Positions 35,533 to 46,399 of a stretch of 64,000 nucleotides of DNA are shown piece after piece (position 1 is the stretch's first letter; every line of letters starts with the position of its first letter). The notes below the pieces were generated by a model. It saw only the letters and a list, made by a program, of their open reading frames with translations, was not told the origin of the DNA and searched no databases. The stretch comes from Tomocerus qinae (lineage: Eukaryota > Arthropoda > Collembola > Entomobryomorpha > Tomoceridae), in contig CM034547.1 in NCBI GenBank assembly GCA_020055645.1, positions 6,510,001-6,574,000 of the forward strand. The letters are read 5' to 3'. The translations under genes were made by a program, and so were the position numbers.

Positions 35533-37394
35533 ATGTGGCCGCCGTTTGTTCCTAATAAATTCAGTTTCAAAGTGCACTCTACCAAACTCTTTACAGTGTT
35601 TCTACTACTGATTGTGCACAATTTCTCACACTCTTCTTCTCTCTCTGTACCTAAGGGTAGTTTAGAATTAACAGATGAGGTAAACACCTTTTAATTTTAT
35701 ATTCTGAAAATATTCTTATACGAAATTCTTTGAAAATTGCAAATTTTCTCTTTTCTCAGGTTCCAAATGAGAGTCAGTTAGTTAGTTTTACAACAGAAAT
35801 TAACGAAGCGGAGCCTGAATCAACTACATCTTCTGTTGAAGAAGATATTGGCTTCTTTGAATTGGATAATTCGACTGAGTCTACAAGTGCCAAACCTTTA
35901 TTAGATTGTCGTAAGTTGATAATTTATTCCACAAATTAATTACAGCCACAGTTGGAGAAAAATATCATTTTCTTGTGTAAATCTAGAGTGTGGGAGACTG
36001 TTATCGCCTTTGGGAATAGATACTCTTGCTGGATTCGAAACCCAGAAAACGTCAAGACAAATATCCGAACTAATCGTCGGAGGAAATTCCACATTTCGAG
36101 GCGAATTTCCTTGGCTAGCTGCATTACTTAAAATTAACCCTTATGCAAATTCCGTCCCTAGAGTTATTTGTGGTGCTACTTTAATCAATAGGTTAATACT
36201 TCATTTTATTTGTTAATTTTATTTAGACTATTTTATCCAGCATTATTAATTTTGTTTTTACCATTTTTCTTTATTTTTTTTCTGTTTAGCCGATATTTAC
36301 TTACAGCTGCTCATTGCATCAATAGGTATTTTTTCAACTTTTAAACTGTATAATTTATGTAATATTCTTTTTGTAAGCTTTTTTACATTTTTAACCTTTA
36401 TTATTAGACAAATCAAAGAACGATTAACGATCGCGTTCAACGCTTACACAATCACATCAGCATCGGATGTGAGACAAGATCCCGAAGTGATTGTAGTTGG
36501 AATCAAAAGACTTATTCCGCATGCAAAATTCAACATAAAGTCTGTTGACAATGATGTCGGATTAATCGAATTAGCAGAGCCACTGGATTTGATTAAATTA
36601 AAAAATAAAGTTCGCCCAGTGTGTCTACCCACGATATCCGAAGATCAGTATGAAGGGAAAATTGGCACCGTTGCTGGATGGGGATATACGAAGCCTGCGG
36701 GTATGTATTTTTTAGTCAAAGATCCCTTTCTCTTAGCTTGAACTAGAATTAATAAAAATGAAATAGGATTTTTATTCATAGCAGGAGTATCTTCTCCCGA
36801 ACTGAGAAAGGCCGATGTCCCCATTATGGCTCAGGAAAAATGCAGGAAAACTGCCTATGGAGCTAAGATCTTAAATAGCATGCTATGTGCTGGATACGAC
36901 GAAGGGGGAATTGATGCTTGCACTGTGAGTATTTTTATATCTTACGAAACCGATCTTTAATTTTAAACAATTATATTTAATCCTACTTCAAGTTAAATTC
37001 AGGTACACAGACTTTCGGACTTCGTTTTTAATTACTTATTTCTCAACAGAATGACTCAGGAGGTCCACTTACAATTTCTGATGACGAAAATAGGAATACC
37101 ATTGTTGGAGTTGTTTCATGGGGACATTCATGTGCAAAGCCCAAACTGCCTGGAGTGTAAGTGACTAATTTTTCTTACAATATCTTAAATGTGCCTAGAC
37201 CTAGATTTTAATCTTTATTTTAATATTTTCACAGGTATGCTCGAGTTGGAAGTAAGTACTTTAATTTCCATATTTCTTACGACAATCTCATTTCCTTAAC
37301 CTTATGCTAACATTGTCCTAATTTAAAATACGTAGATTATCTAAATTGGATTCAACAACATGCGAGGAAGGGAGATTACTGTATGCAGGCTTAA
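35533..37394 (+). CDS. SP7: secreted trypsin-fold protease with NDSGG active site, 9 exons
   Basis: A 384-aa predicted zymogen. Exons are 35533-35679, 35760-35910, 35987-36191, 36290-36325, 36408-36700, 36785-36924, 37050-37156, 37235-37251 and 37336-37394. The N-terminus is a long signal or signal-anchor: about 22 polar residues before the hydrophobic [11 protein letters not shown] core. The acidic propeptide ends LDC, then QCG and 26 residues to a non-basic activation site SEL|IVGG (Leu128). The triad is His176 (TAAHC), Asp229 (NDVGLIE) and Ser327. The motif is NDSGGP, with Asn for the near-invariant Gly193 of the oxyanion hole. IDACT keeps the S1 Asp. A 17-nt exon encodes VYARVG. SP8 shares the NDSG motif, so SP7 and SP8 form a subgroup now separated by the LTR element. 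Confidence 0.9.
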
Positions 37395-40334
37395 ATCAAA
37401 TTACCACATTCCTGTATTAACTTACTAACTGAATCTCAAAAGTAAGAACAATAACAAAACTAGACACAAATCCTTATAGCAGTACATAATAACACAACAA
37501 ACACATAATCATACACACTCACATACATACTTATTAATACAGCACGCAAACACTATAAATCTATGTAAATGTACACTGCACGCTTTACATTACATTACCA
37601 ATTATTTCACACCTTTAGTTAATGTCAGGTACACGATTGCACTGCACAAAACACATTTGACACATAATACAAGGATAACACTTTGAATCAAAAATTACGA
37701 TAAATCTTACGACAATAGTGATGGAAAAGGAAAAAAAGATGCTTAATGAGTCTATAATACATGTATACATGTCCTAACTTGCTTTAATCGCTCGTTCGCA
37801 TGAGAACTTTCATTTGAACGAGTGAACTAACTGCAAAAAATGTATCAAATGTGTATGCTTTATACTAATTATGTGGATCTCAATTTTTTAAAAGAATTGT
37901 CATATTTCTAAAAATGAGTCTAGAGAAATCAAATGATTATAAATATTTTTTTAAAAGCCACATCAAGCTTCTTTCAAAGTACACAAAAAGACCACAATGC
38001 ATTTACACACTCACTCACTTGCACACTTTTCGTTTACACAACATAAGCACACAACAAACACCATTTCACCTTAGCTCATCTTCAGTTTTTTATTCGCACC
38101 ACAATAGAATCCACAACAGCCACACGCTCAAAGCCACAAACACAAAAGTCTCACACAAAAATACACATCAAAAGGAAATTTATTTAGCTAATTAAGAAAA
38201 CAAAGACACTAATTACAAATTAAAAACATTCACATCTAACGTAAAACAATAGAAAATCAATCTCTCCCTACGTTTCAGTATTACACAAAACAAAGCAACA
38301 CCTACTAGATAATTAACATAACAAATATCACATTAAGTACCTGTTTAGTTACTACATTTTCTATTTGTTATCTACATACATATTCCACTTCACACAGAAA
38401 CATCATAAAACTCAGATACACTCACACACACATTATCAACACATAACGACACAATAATATCAGTTTAAATAAGAAATAGAATTACAATAGAGTAAGTTTT
38501 GTATTAGGTTATAATAGATTGAAAATACTCCGATGGCTAATGGAGTTTAGTGCTACATGGTATAGATAGAAAGCGATTTAGAATTAATTACACAGTATTT
38601 TAGTAATACTATAACAGATAAGCATTTACACTTAAAATGAACAGAATGAGATTTACAGAAGAGAAATATTTGTACGAAGCAAAGCAATCCCACCGTATAA
38701 AATAGGAATGTCAATTGAAGGATTACAGGTAGATGGCTAACTTTTTATTGGTTATTTAATAGTAGTAGATTTAGCAAAGTATACGTGATAGTCATTTTAC
38801 ACTTTTTATACACAGACATACACATACACATATTTAGGTACACTTACACAATTTCACAGTACACATTAAAATACATTCACTAAAACATCGATCACATACA
38901 CACACAATAGAAACCACATTGTCGAAACATTTTTACATTGTCACTACATTCCTTGACACATTCTTGTAACTCACATTCACATTTTTCACCACATAACTAA
39001 TCATACGCAGACACAAACACATTAATTCACACGAAACTAGATACATTGGTTTTACATTATTTATATGATAATATTACTATTTTAAGGACATTTTTTTACA
39101 CAATACATTTGTCCACAACACTCACTTTCAAAACAGCACTCACCCACCGCACAGACAAGACAAGGAAAAATTTAGCGCAATTAGTATCAGAACCATGGTT
39201 GTCTTTTGTTGCTAAAATGAATTGCTTAATTGCACATTAACATATTTGCACAATTTCCTCAAGGATCTACATGGTCACATCCAAAGTACACTCTAATTGC
39301 AAATATCACACTTTATCACTTTCGCTAACACTAAGTATAGAACTACAACATTACACATTATGCAGCCCATATCTAGACACACATATCTACGCAATAATAA
39401 CTTTATAGAACTCTTAAGGAGATCAGCTAATTAAGTACAATCAGTTGTAACAAAATTTTAAATGTTCTAATTGTGTAATTCTTCTGATAATTTTAAAAGT
39501 TACCAACCAGTATTATATTACACAACACATACACACATACACATACACTTCACACATAACAGCACATCGATGACATTGTATTTTTGTTAAACCAGTCAGA
39601 AATTGCTTCACTCTTTTACACACACATTCCTTACTATCCTTACATGGATTAAGATGATACACTTACAAGAAAACTAATCACTAAAACAGAAAAACACATT
39701 TTAATTTTTGTTATTGTTACACATAGTATGTAAAACCCAGATTAACACTTTTGTGGACACTTACACAAAGTTGGCAAATAAATACACAAAACAATATAAC
39801 TTATATATTGCAGAACTGGAATCTGTATCTTTTATATCAATAACATTTATCTCTGTTACATACCTCATTCACAATTACATTCAAATAGTAAATACATGAT
39901 CACATTTAAACATCTTCACACACATGCACTAGCCACACAATGATACATGCTCACTCACAAGCTCACATTTCCTACATTTCACTTGCAATAAACAATTTCC
40001 TAATTGTTCATACAATGTACAAAAGGTTTTTTTACATACCTATTCACTCCTGAGGACGCTAAACACATTACATCTTTACATTGTTTACACACTACAGATA
40101 TTTACATGCATAAGAACTTTCGAATTTAAAAATACACTTCAGTTCCAATTACCAATTTAATAGATTATTAATTGAACTGTTGTAATTTCTTAATACATCT
40201 ACAAAAATATCGAATTTCTCTATTAAATACATAACACACAGAGATTACATGCATATATACATGCACAAACAGATACAGAAAAGATCCATACATCTATATC
40301 TCAACAGACCATTTTACTGCACCACTTTACATAC
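37395..40334 (+). other. G-poor, A/C-rich low-complexity tract
   Basis: About 2.9 kb rich in CACA, ACATT and TTCACAC words, with strikingly few G on the plus strand, immediately downstream of SP7. Open frames here translate to His/Thr/Asn/Lys-rich strings that follow base composition, not a protein family. The same composition resumes after the LTR element, so the element landed inside it. It could be a long 3' UTR or non-coding transcript. Confidence 0.6.
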
Positions 40335-40339
40335 ATAAC

Positions 40340-40780
40340 TGTTAGAATACTAACCTAAATAAATGCATGAGAAAGTAAAGTAGCAAATGTTCACACAATT
40401 GGTTTGTACATTTAAGCTGAACATTAGATTTTAAGGGTCCAAGTACTTAACGTTTGGCCCTTCTTAATGTAGTAACTATTAGTTTTTATGATTTTGTAGC
40501 TCAATTAAGTCTAAATGAAGCATGAAAGCATATGGGTACAACTGTTACATCGTCCCATGTCCCTTGCTTTATAGAGATACCTATTGTAACCATTAAGGGT
40601 CTCTCACATCTGTCTATGTAAGCATAGTATTTAAATACCATGGACAATAATGTAAAAGTACTGAGTATTATTCAACTGTTTGAGCTGGAAACTTCATTCT
40701 CTCTCTGTTCAATAAAAGTTACTTTACAGTAACAACTAAATACAAAACTTGTCTCACTAACTGAATCCGTTTTCATAACA
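40340..40780 (+). repeat. 5' LTR
   Basis: 441 bp, TGTTAGAATACT to TTTCATAACA. It contains a palindromic TATA-like GTATTTAAATAC (40627-40638) and AATAAA at 40711-40716, giving a U3-R-U5 layout. Confidence 0.95.
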
Positions 40781-40800
40781 TGGTGTCAGAAGTGGGATTC
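40781..40800 (+). promoter_or_regulatory. primer-binding site, tRNA-Leu type
   Basis: TGGTGTCAGAAGTGGGATTC abuts the LTR with no spacer. It begins TGG, the complement of CCA. The rest matches what is expected for the 3' acceptor and T-arm of a eukaryotic tRNA-Leu, judged from memory of tRNA sequence patterns. Confidence 0.65.
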
Positions 40801-40941
40801 AGGATTCGATCTGTGAGTTAAAAGAATTCAAGTTTTTGAACTTAGTGAATTTGTCCAATCAGTAAATACTTAGTCAGTTTTTTGTGTGGAAAAGAGTGAA
40901 GTATTTGTGAGTGAGCAAGTTGTTGAACTCTGACAAGTAAA

Positions 40942-41835
40942 ATGGCCACCGTCAGTATTTCGCAACGTATTGATACAAATCACGTTGTAAAACTTGCAAA
41001 TGATAATTGGGATCTCTGGAACTTACAAATCACTCCTAGTTCTTAAAGCTGCAAAAGTGTGGGACGTTGTCAGTGGCACATCCACTCGTGCAGCCGCAGC
41101 TGATAAAGATAAATGGGACGATTCTGATATAAAGGCCCAAGCCATCATTGTACCCACTCTTACATTAGTGAACGCTACTCATATCCACAGTTGTATTACA
41201 TCAAAACAAGTGTATGACCGTCTAAAGTCAATTCATAGGTGACACAAGTCAGTTGAACAAACAGTTTGTGTTAGCTTCATTCTTCAACTATAAGTTCAAA
41301 GAGGGAACAACTCTTGTCACTACATACACTGAGATAGAGAGGTTGTCAATCTCTCTAAACCAAATGGGTGTGGTTATTGACGATGATACCACAATTATGA
41401 AGATAGTGTCTTCACTTCCTGATGAAAAGCATAATGCTTTCAAAAAGGCATGGGACAGTGTTCCTGCAGCATCCCAAACAATGCCCGCACTGTTAGCCAG
41501 GTTGAGAAAAAGAGGATCTTGAGCTGAAACAAGTAAGCAACACTGAGGAGGAGCAGAGCCAAGTAAAGGCGTTTCAGGCAAAAGGAGGAAAAGGGAAACT
41601 CGACAAAAAGGAATTCAAGAAAAGAAAGATTGAAGAATTAAAGAAAAAGACCAAATGCAGTCGGTGCAAACAGACTGGTCATTGGTATAAGGATAAGGAA
41701 TGCCCAGCCCGCAATACACACCCCAACGAAAGTGAGGAGGATAAAGAAAGACAATTGCAGCCTTCATGTGCAATCCAAATCATGGTAATGATGTATGGAT
41801 TTCAGATTCCGTGCAAGCCAACATATATGCGGTAA
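40942..41835 (+). pseudogene. gag: broken gag of the copia element
   Basis: Capsid and nucleocapsid precursor. ATG at 40942 opens a frame with the copia Gag signature DNWDLWNLQI that stops at 41044-41046. Matching Gag sequence continues in a second frame (40994-41242: KAAKVWDVVSG, QVYDRL), a third (41253-41522: LNKQFVLASFFNYKF, IVSSLP) and a fourth (about 41506-41835) that holds a Lys-rich linker and one zinc knuckle CSRCKQTGHWYKDKEC. Each transition looks like a small indel, so this copy cannot make full Gag unless the indels are sequence errors. Confidence 0.85.
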
Positions 41836-42903
41836 AAAATCCTTCTTTATTTCATACAAAGAGTTTGAGACCCGAGTGTCAGTATACCTTACTGACGGAA
41901 ACGCAGTGGAAGCCCAAGGAATAGGAACTGTTTCAGTATTGGCATTCATGAACAATAAATGGATAGAATGCACAATGAATGAGGTACTGCATATTGAGGG
42001 AGCAGCCAATCTCTTTTCAGAAGTTATTATGGATAAAAAGGGATATACCATAATAAGAGCAGCGGGAGTGGCAAAATACATTGATAGAAATGGATTAGAA
42101 GGGCCAGTAGCTGTAATGAGAGATAATATGTATATTATGAAGTTTAAACCCATTGTACCGAACAAAGCAAATGCAATATGCTTGAGCTCTAATGCAAGAC
42201 TCTGGCATGAGCGAATGGGTCACATCAATATAAGGTTCATTAATGACACGGCCAAGAAAAATGCAGTGAAAGGATTTTATGAGAATTTTGGAGAACAGTC
42301 CATTGAATGTAGCACTTGTCAATTGGGAAAACAAGCTAGAAAGCCTTACCACACAGTGGAAACTAAGAGAAATACTAAGCCAGGGGAAATGGTTCACGCA
42401 GACCTATCTGGGAAAATGCCTGTTACTTCTATTGGAGGAGCTGATTATTTCTTCCTAATGAAAGATGATTCGACAGGATTTCGTATGGTATTCTTTATCA
42501 CGAAAAGACACAAGTCCCTGCCTGTATTGAAGAGTATGTTTACTTTATGGAAAACCAGACAGGATCAAGACTTAAAGTTTTTAGAAGTGACAATGGAACT
42601 GAAATGGTTAATAAGACAGTTCAGACATTCTTTCAGAAAATGGGTATTGTACATGAGACCACGGCCCCATACAGCCCTGAATCGAATGGGAAGATAGAAC
42701 GGGAAATGAGAACTTTGAAAGAATCGGCTCGCTGTATGCTACTGCAGTCAAAACTGCCAGAATATTTGTGGGCTGAAGCAATGGCCACAGCAGTTTACAT
42801 AAAGAACCGAATTCTGGATACACAGAGTCCAGAAATAACAGCATTTGAGGCTATTTTAAAAGAAAACCAGAAATGGGACATTTGCGTATTTTTGGATGCC
42901 TAG
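41795..42903 (+). pseudogene. pol: broken protease and integrase region of pol
   Basis: The aspartic protease starts in the frame break near 41800, where the catalytic Asp-Ser is read in one frame and the following ASQH in the next. The integrase zinc domain (LWHERMGH, CSTCQLGK) and the first catalytic Asp (HADLSGK) are in the 41795-42697 frame. The second Asp (SDNGTE) and the catalytic Glu (SPESNGKIERE) lie in another frame, 42547-42903. Order and motifs are standard for copia elements. Two frame changes separate the catalytic residues. Confidence 0.88.
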
Positions 42904-45900
42904 CCTTTGCACACATACCACAAAACAAACGAAAAGTGTGGAATGATACTGCTGAACAGAGTTATATGGTTGGATATGATGGAGAAAGCTACAGAATATA
43001 CAATGCTCTTAATAAAACAGTAACAATTGCTCGTAATGTAACTTTCAAAGAAGTAGTACAAGGTGAAATTTCTCTTGAGGAAGCGAACAGCTTTGAGCAG
43101 AGTAGAAAAGAGTTAAGTGAACCTGTGGGAGACGAAGAGGAGATAGAATCCTACATAAAGCCAGGGCCTACTTTAAGGGATAGGTCCAAACTAAAGCCAA
43201 TAGACAGACTTCAAGTTGGATTTCATACAAAAATAATAGAGCCAGCAACGTTTGATGAAGCAATTATGTCACCCAATGCCAAGGAATGGATGGAATCCAT
43301 GGTGGATGAATTACATAGCCATAAATTAAATAAAACTTGGACTTTGGTCCCTTACCCAACAGACAAGCAAGTACTTGACAACCGTTGGGTATACAGAGTA
43401 AAAACAAACCCAGATGGCTCAATTTCAAGATTTAAGTCCCGTTTGGTTATAAAAGGTTACAAGCAAGTACATGGAATTGATTATTATGCCACATTCTCCT
43501 CTGTTGGCCGATACGAAAGCATAAGGATTCTGATATGCATAGCAGCTACATACGGCTACTTTATTGTACAACTGGACATCAAAACAGCCTTTCTGCATGG
43601 GAAAGTTAAAGAAGTTATTTATATGAAGCAGCCTGACGGATTTATAGAAAATCCTAACTTAGTTTGCTTGTTGGACAAGAGTCTTTATGGGCTTAAGCAA
43701 GCACCGAGATGCTGGAACGAGAGATTAACTGAATTTTTAAAAGAAAATAATTTTAATGTATTAACAAGCGACCCTTGTGTCTTTATTGGATTTGTTAACA
43801 CATACATTGTATACCTACTGGTATATGTGGACGATATTTTAATGGTGTCCCCAAATAACGAAGCACTAAAAATGGTTACACAGAGAATTGAGTCTACATT
43901 TGAAATATCAAAAGGAGAACTAAGCTCTTTCGTGGGATTCGAAATTAAACGAAGCGAAGACGGAATTTATATGGGACAGGCATCGTATGTACAAACCTTG
44001 CTTGACAGATTTGAGATGACTGATTGCAGTGTACAGTCTGTACCAATGCAACCGAACCAGGATTGGCTTCCTGCTGAGCAGTGTGAGAAAGGACTGCCCT
44101 ATCCACAGCTCATTGGAGCTTTATTGTTTCTCACAAGATTATCCCGTCCTGACATTGCCTATGCAGTGTCAAAGCTGTCCCAATTTATGAGTGCATACGA
44201 TGAGAATCATCTCGAAGCAGCGAAAAAGGTACTTATGTACCTAAAAGGAACAATAAACTTGGGTTTGTATTACAAGAAGGGAGGAGAGTTGAGTTTGAAT
44301 GGCTACTCGGATTCAGACTTTGCAGGCAACAAACTTGACAGGAAATCAACCACTGGTTATGCCTTTTTCCTTGGAGATAGTTTGATCACTTGGAACAGTA
44401 ATAAGCAACCTATAGTGACTTGTTCCAGTACAGAGGCAGAGTATGTTGCTCTTTCCTCAGCAGCCAGGGAATGTGTTTGGCTGCAAACCTATCTTTTGGA
44501 GCTGCAGATACCACAAGACGGCCCAGCCAAGCTGTTCGTTGACAATACAAGCGCTATACGGCTAGCTAAAAACCCAGAGTTTCATAAACGTACTAAGCAT
44601 ATAGATGTACGTTACCACTATGTCAGAGAACTAATAACTAATAATGTAATAGAGGTACACCATGTACCCAAAGAAGAACAAAAGGCAGATGTACTCACAA
44701 AACCACTGCTAAAAGGCAAACATCAGCATGATACACAGAAACTTGGACTCAGTGCAGGAAACGGGAATATCAATCCCCATTCAAAGATCGGTGTTGGAAC
44801 TGGAACCATAAGTGGACTAATGAGCAAGTTATTCATTACTATGCTACTATTGCTGGGACTTCTATCTCCAATTACTGCAAACCCAACCGTAAACCAACCA
44901 GTACTCTGGAGGCCAAGTAACATACCTATAACTGTAGGTTACAATGAGTACTATTTAATGATTCATTTGAAAAGCCCTTGCGACATTTTGACGAATGAGA
45001 CAATTCATGAGGATCTTCTCATCGATACGAAAAACAAATGCAACGAACTGTATGATGAATATTTTATGAAGGAACTGGAAATTATGTGCCCTAAAGGCAG
45101 CTTCACAGAAGTCCATTCACGCTCTAAGAGATTTGTTTTTGGAATATTAATGGGAATACTAATCATGTCCATAGTTGTTCCAGTTGGACTTGGAATCTCA
45201 GCACAGGTGACAGCCAGTGTCGCAGCAGGAAAAATAGCAACTGTTGAAACGAAGATGAGTGAGATGGAAAGTGAACTAGAGAGTCTTTCGAAAAATATGG
45301 AATTGGCGAAAGAAGCAATTAAAGTTCTACAACATAATGTAAAACTTTTGCGGATAGAAACTAAGGCACATGAAGATGACTATACACAAATGAAAGCAAA
45401 GCTGAGCGCATCTATTTACGCAATTTCATACATAACATCAAGAATGCTGACTGCCAAACAAATACTTAAAGAAGCGAAGCGAAATTGGGAAGAACGAAAG
45501 TTATATGCTCCATTGTTTGACTATCTTGGCTTCTCCTTGCCATGTAAAGAGTCTTGTCCAATTCGGCTTGGCAGAGCAAAGAAATGTCGAATATCTTATG
45601 ACAAATCTAAACTGTACTTTGATTTTGTTACTCCACTTATAAATGATACTCTGCACCTTCTGGAGGCTGACCCTTTTGACCTGATACACCAAACTGAGAA
45701 CCAGACTTGCGTTATCTCGTTTTCTGGACCCCGAAACGTGATCATGAGTGAATTACACAGTTGTGTGTATGCAGTTAATGTTAAATACTCTGATTTGATT
45801 TTGTCTCCTTCACAGGATTGTGACCATAGCATGACCTACCCAAACGTCTCGAGGTATTATTCGTTGGGAAAATGTCATCCGAGACATACAAAGGACGCGA

Positions 45901-46226
45901 TGGATTTCGTTCAAGTAAAAAACTTCAACTTTCAGAATTATATTTATTGCCACGGCAATAATATTACAATTGGAAAAAGAGAACAGGCCTGCCCACTTGA
46001 TGTCTTTACACTGCCAATTACAGCAGCTTTCACAATCAATGACCATTTCTACAAGGCCGGCGAATTTCAAATTAGCCATATCCAGGAGGTCAACCCTTTA
46101 TTCACGATGAAAGCTAATTGGCTATTACAGCCAAAGATACACATGGACGAAATTAAGGAAGATATAAAAATGTTGGATTCAACTAAGAAAATCATGATTC
46201 ATATAATACTACATTTATGTTTTTAA
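42873..46226 (+). CDS. pol: long pol-env reading frame: integrase C-terminus, reverse transcriptase, RNase H, envelope-like protein
   Basis: 1,117 codons with no stop. Residues 1-60 are the integrase C-terminal region. The reverse transcriptase spans about 165-420 (WVYRVKTNPDG, TAFLHG, SLYGLKQAPR, YVDD near 318). RNase H spans about 475-612 (DSDFAG, STEAEY, ADVLTKPL). About 37 residues later, with no stop codon, Met650 opens an envelope-like protein that runs to the end. Direct fusion could be real or reflect loss of a stop codon. A spliced env mRNA is another option, since CTCAGTGCAG just upstream of 44757 resembles an acceptor. Confidence 0.92.
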   Translation: MGHLRIFGCLAFAHIPQNKRKVWNDTAEQSYMVGYDGESYRIYNALNKTVTIARNVTFKEVVQGEISLEEANSFEQSRKELSEPVGDEEEIESYIKPGPTLRDRSKLKPIDRLQVGFHTKIIEPATFDEAIMSPNAKEWMESMVDELHSHKLNKTWTLVPYPTDKQVLDNRWVYRVKTNPDGSISRFKSRLVIKGYKQVHGIDYYATFSSVGRYESIRILICIAATYGYFIVQLDIKTAFLHGKVKEVIYMKQPDGFIENPNLVCLLDKSLYGLKQAPRCWNERLTEFLKENNFNVLTSDPCVFIGFVNTYIVYLLVYVDDILMVSPNNEALKMVTQRIESTFEISKGELSSFVGFEIKRSEDGIYMGQASYVQTLLDRFEMTDCSVQSVPMQPNQDWLPAEQCEKGLPYPQLIGALLFLTRLSRPDIAYAVSKLSQFMSAYDENHLEAAKKVLMYLKGTINLGLYYKKGGELSLNGYSDSDFAGNKLDRKSTTGYAFFLGDSLITWNSNKQPIVTCSSTEAEYVALSSAARECVWLQTYLLELQIPQDGPAKLFVDNTSAIRLAKNPEFHKRTKHIDVRYHYVRELITNNVIEVHHVPKEEQKADVLTKPLLKGKHQHDTQKLGLSAGNGNINPHSKIGVGTGTISGLMSKLFITMLLLLGLLSPITANPTVNQPVLWRPSNIPITVGYNEYYLMIHLKSPCDILTNETIHEDLLIDTKNKCNELYDEYFMKELEIMCPKGSFTEVHSRSKRFVFGILMGILIMSIVVPVGLGISAQVTASVAAGKIATVETKMSEMESELESLSKNMELAKEAIKVLQHNVKLLRIETKAHEDDYTQMKAKLSASIYAISYITSRMLTAKQILKEAKRNWEERKLYAPLFDYLGFSLPCKESCPIRLGRAKKCRISYDKSKLYFDFVTPLINDTLHLLEADPFDLIHQTENQTCVISFSGPRNVIMSELHSCVYAVNVKYSDLILSPSQDCDHSMTYPNVSRYYSLGKCHPRHTKDAMDFVQVKNFNFQNYIYCHGNNITIGKREQACPLDVFTLPITAAFTINDHFYKAGEFQISHIQEVNPLFTMKANWLLQPKIHMDEIKEDIKMLDSTKKIMIHIILHLCF

Positions 46227-46372
46227 ATTTGTTGATTGGTGGAATCATTTTTTTGTCTCTTATTATAATAATTCTGGTTGTTGTTATGATTATCATTTGG
46301 AAACGGAAGAAAACTGTCGAGCCTGCTGTAAAATTTACAGCCCCTAAAACCATCGAAATAGATGATGCCTAA
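44820..46372 (+). pseudogene. envelope-like glycoprotein with class-I-fusion architecture, anchor out of frame
   Basis: From ATG 44820 the frame encodes a signal peptide (about 20 residues with a Leu-rich core, MLLLLGLL), an N-terminal segment of about 85 residues, and a furin-type site RSKR (codons 45120-45131). A Gly/Ala/Val-rich hydrophobic fusion-peptide-like stretch follows at once, then a heptad-rich coiled coil, a Cys-containing ectodomain with several Asn-X-Ser/Thr sites, and a stop at 46226. A strong transmembrane helix (ILVVVMIIIW) and basic cytoplasmic tail are encoded at 46217-46372 in another frame, so this copy as written yields an unanchored protein. Short N-terminal and long C-terminal subunits, with the fusion segment right at the cut, recall paramyxovirus-type and baculovirus-F-type fusion proteins. 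The exact source family is not established. Confidence 0.8.
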
Positions 46373-46399
46373 AGAAAATGTATTTAGATTAAGGGATAG

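Noticed and set aside
37914-39899. Several open frames of 60-90 codons in the A/C-rich tract
   Set aside because: Their His/Thr/Asn/Lys-rich translations reflect base composition. There is no motif, signal peptide or splice context.
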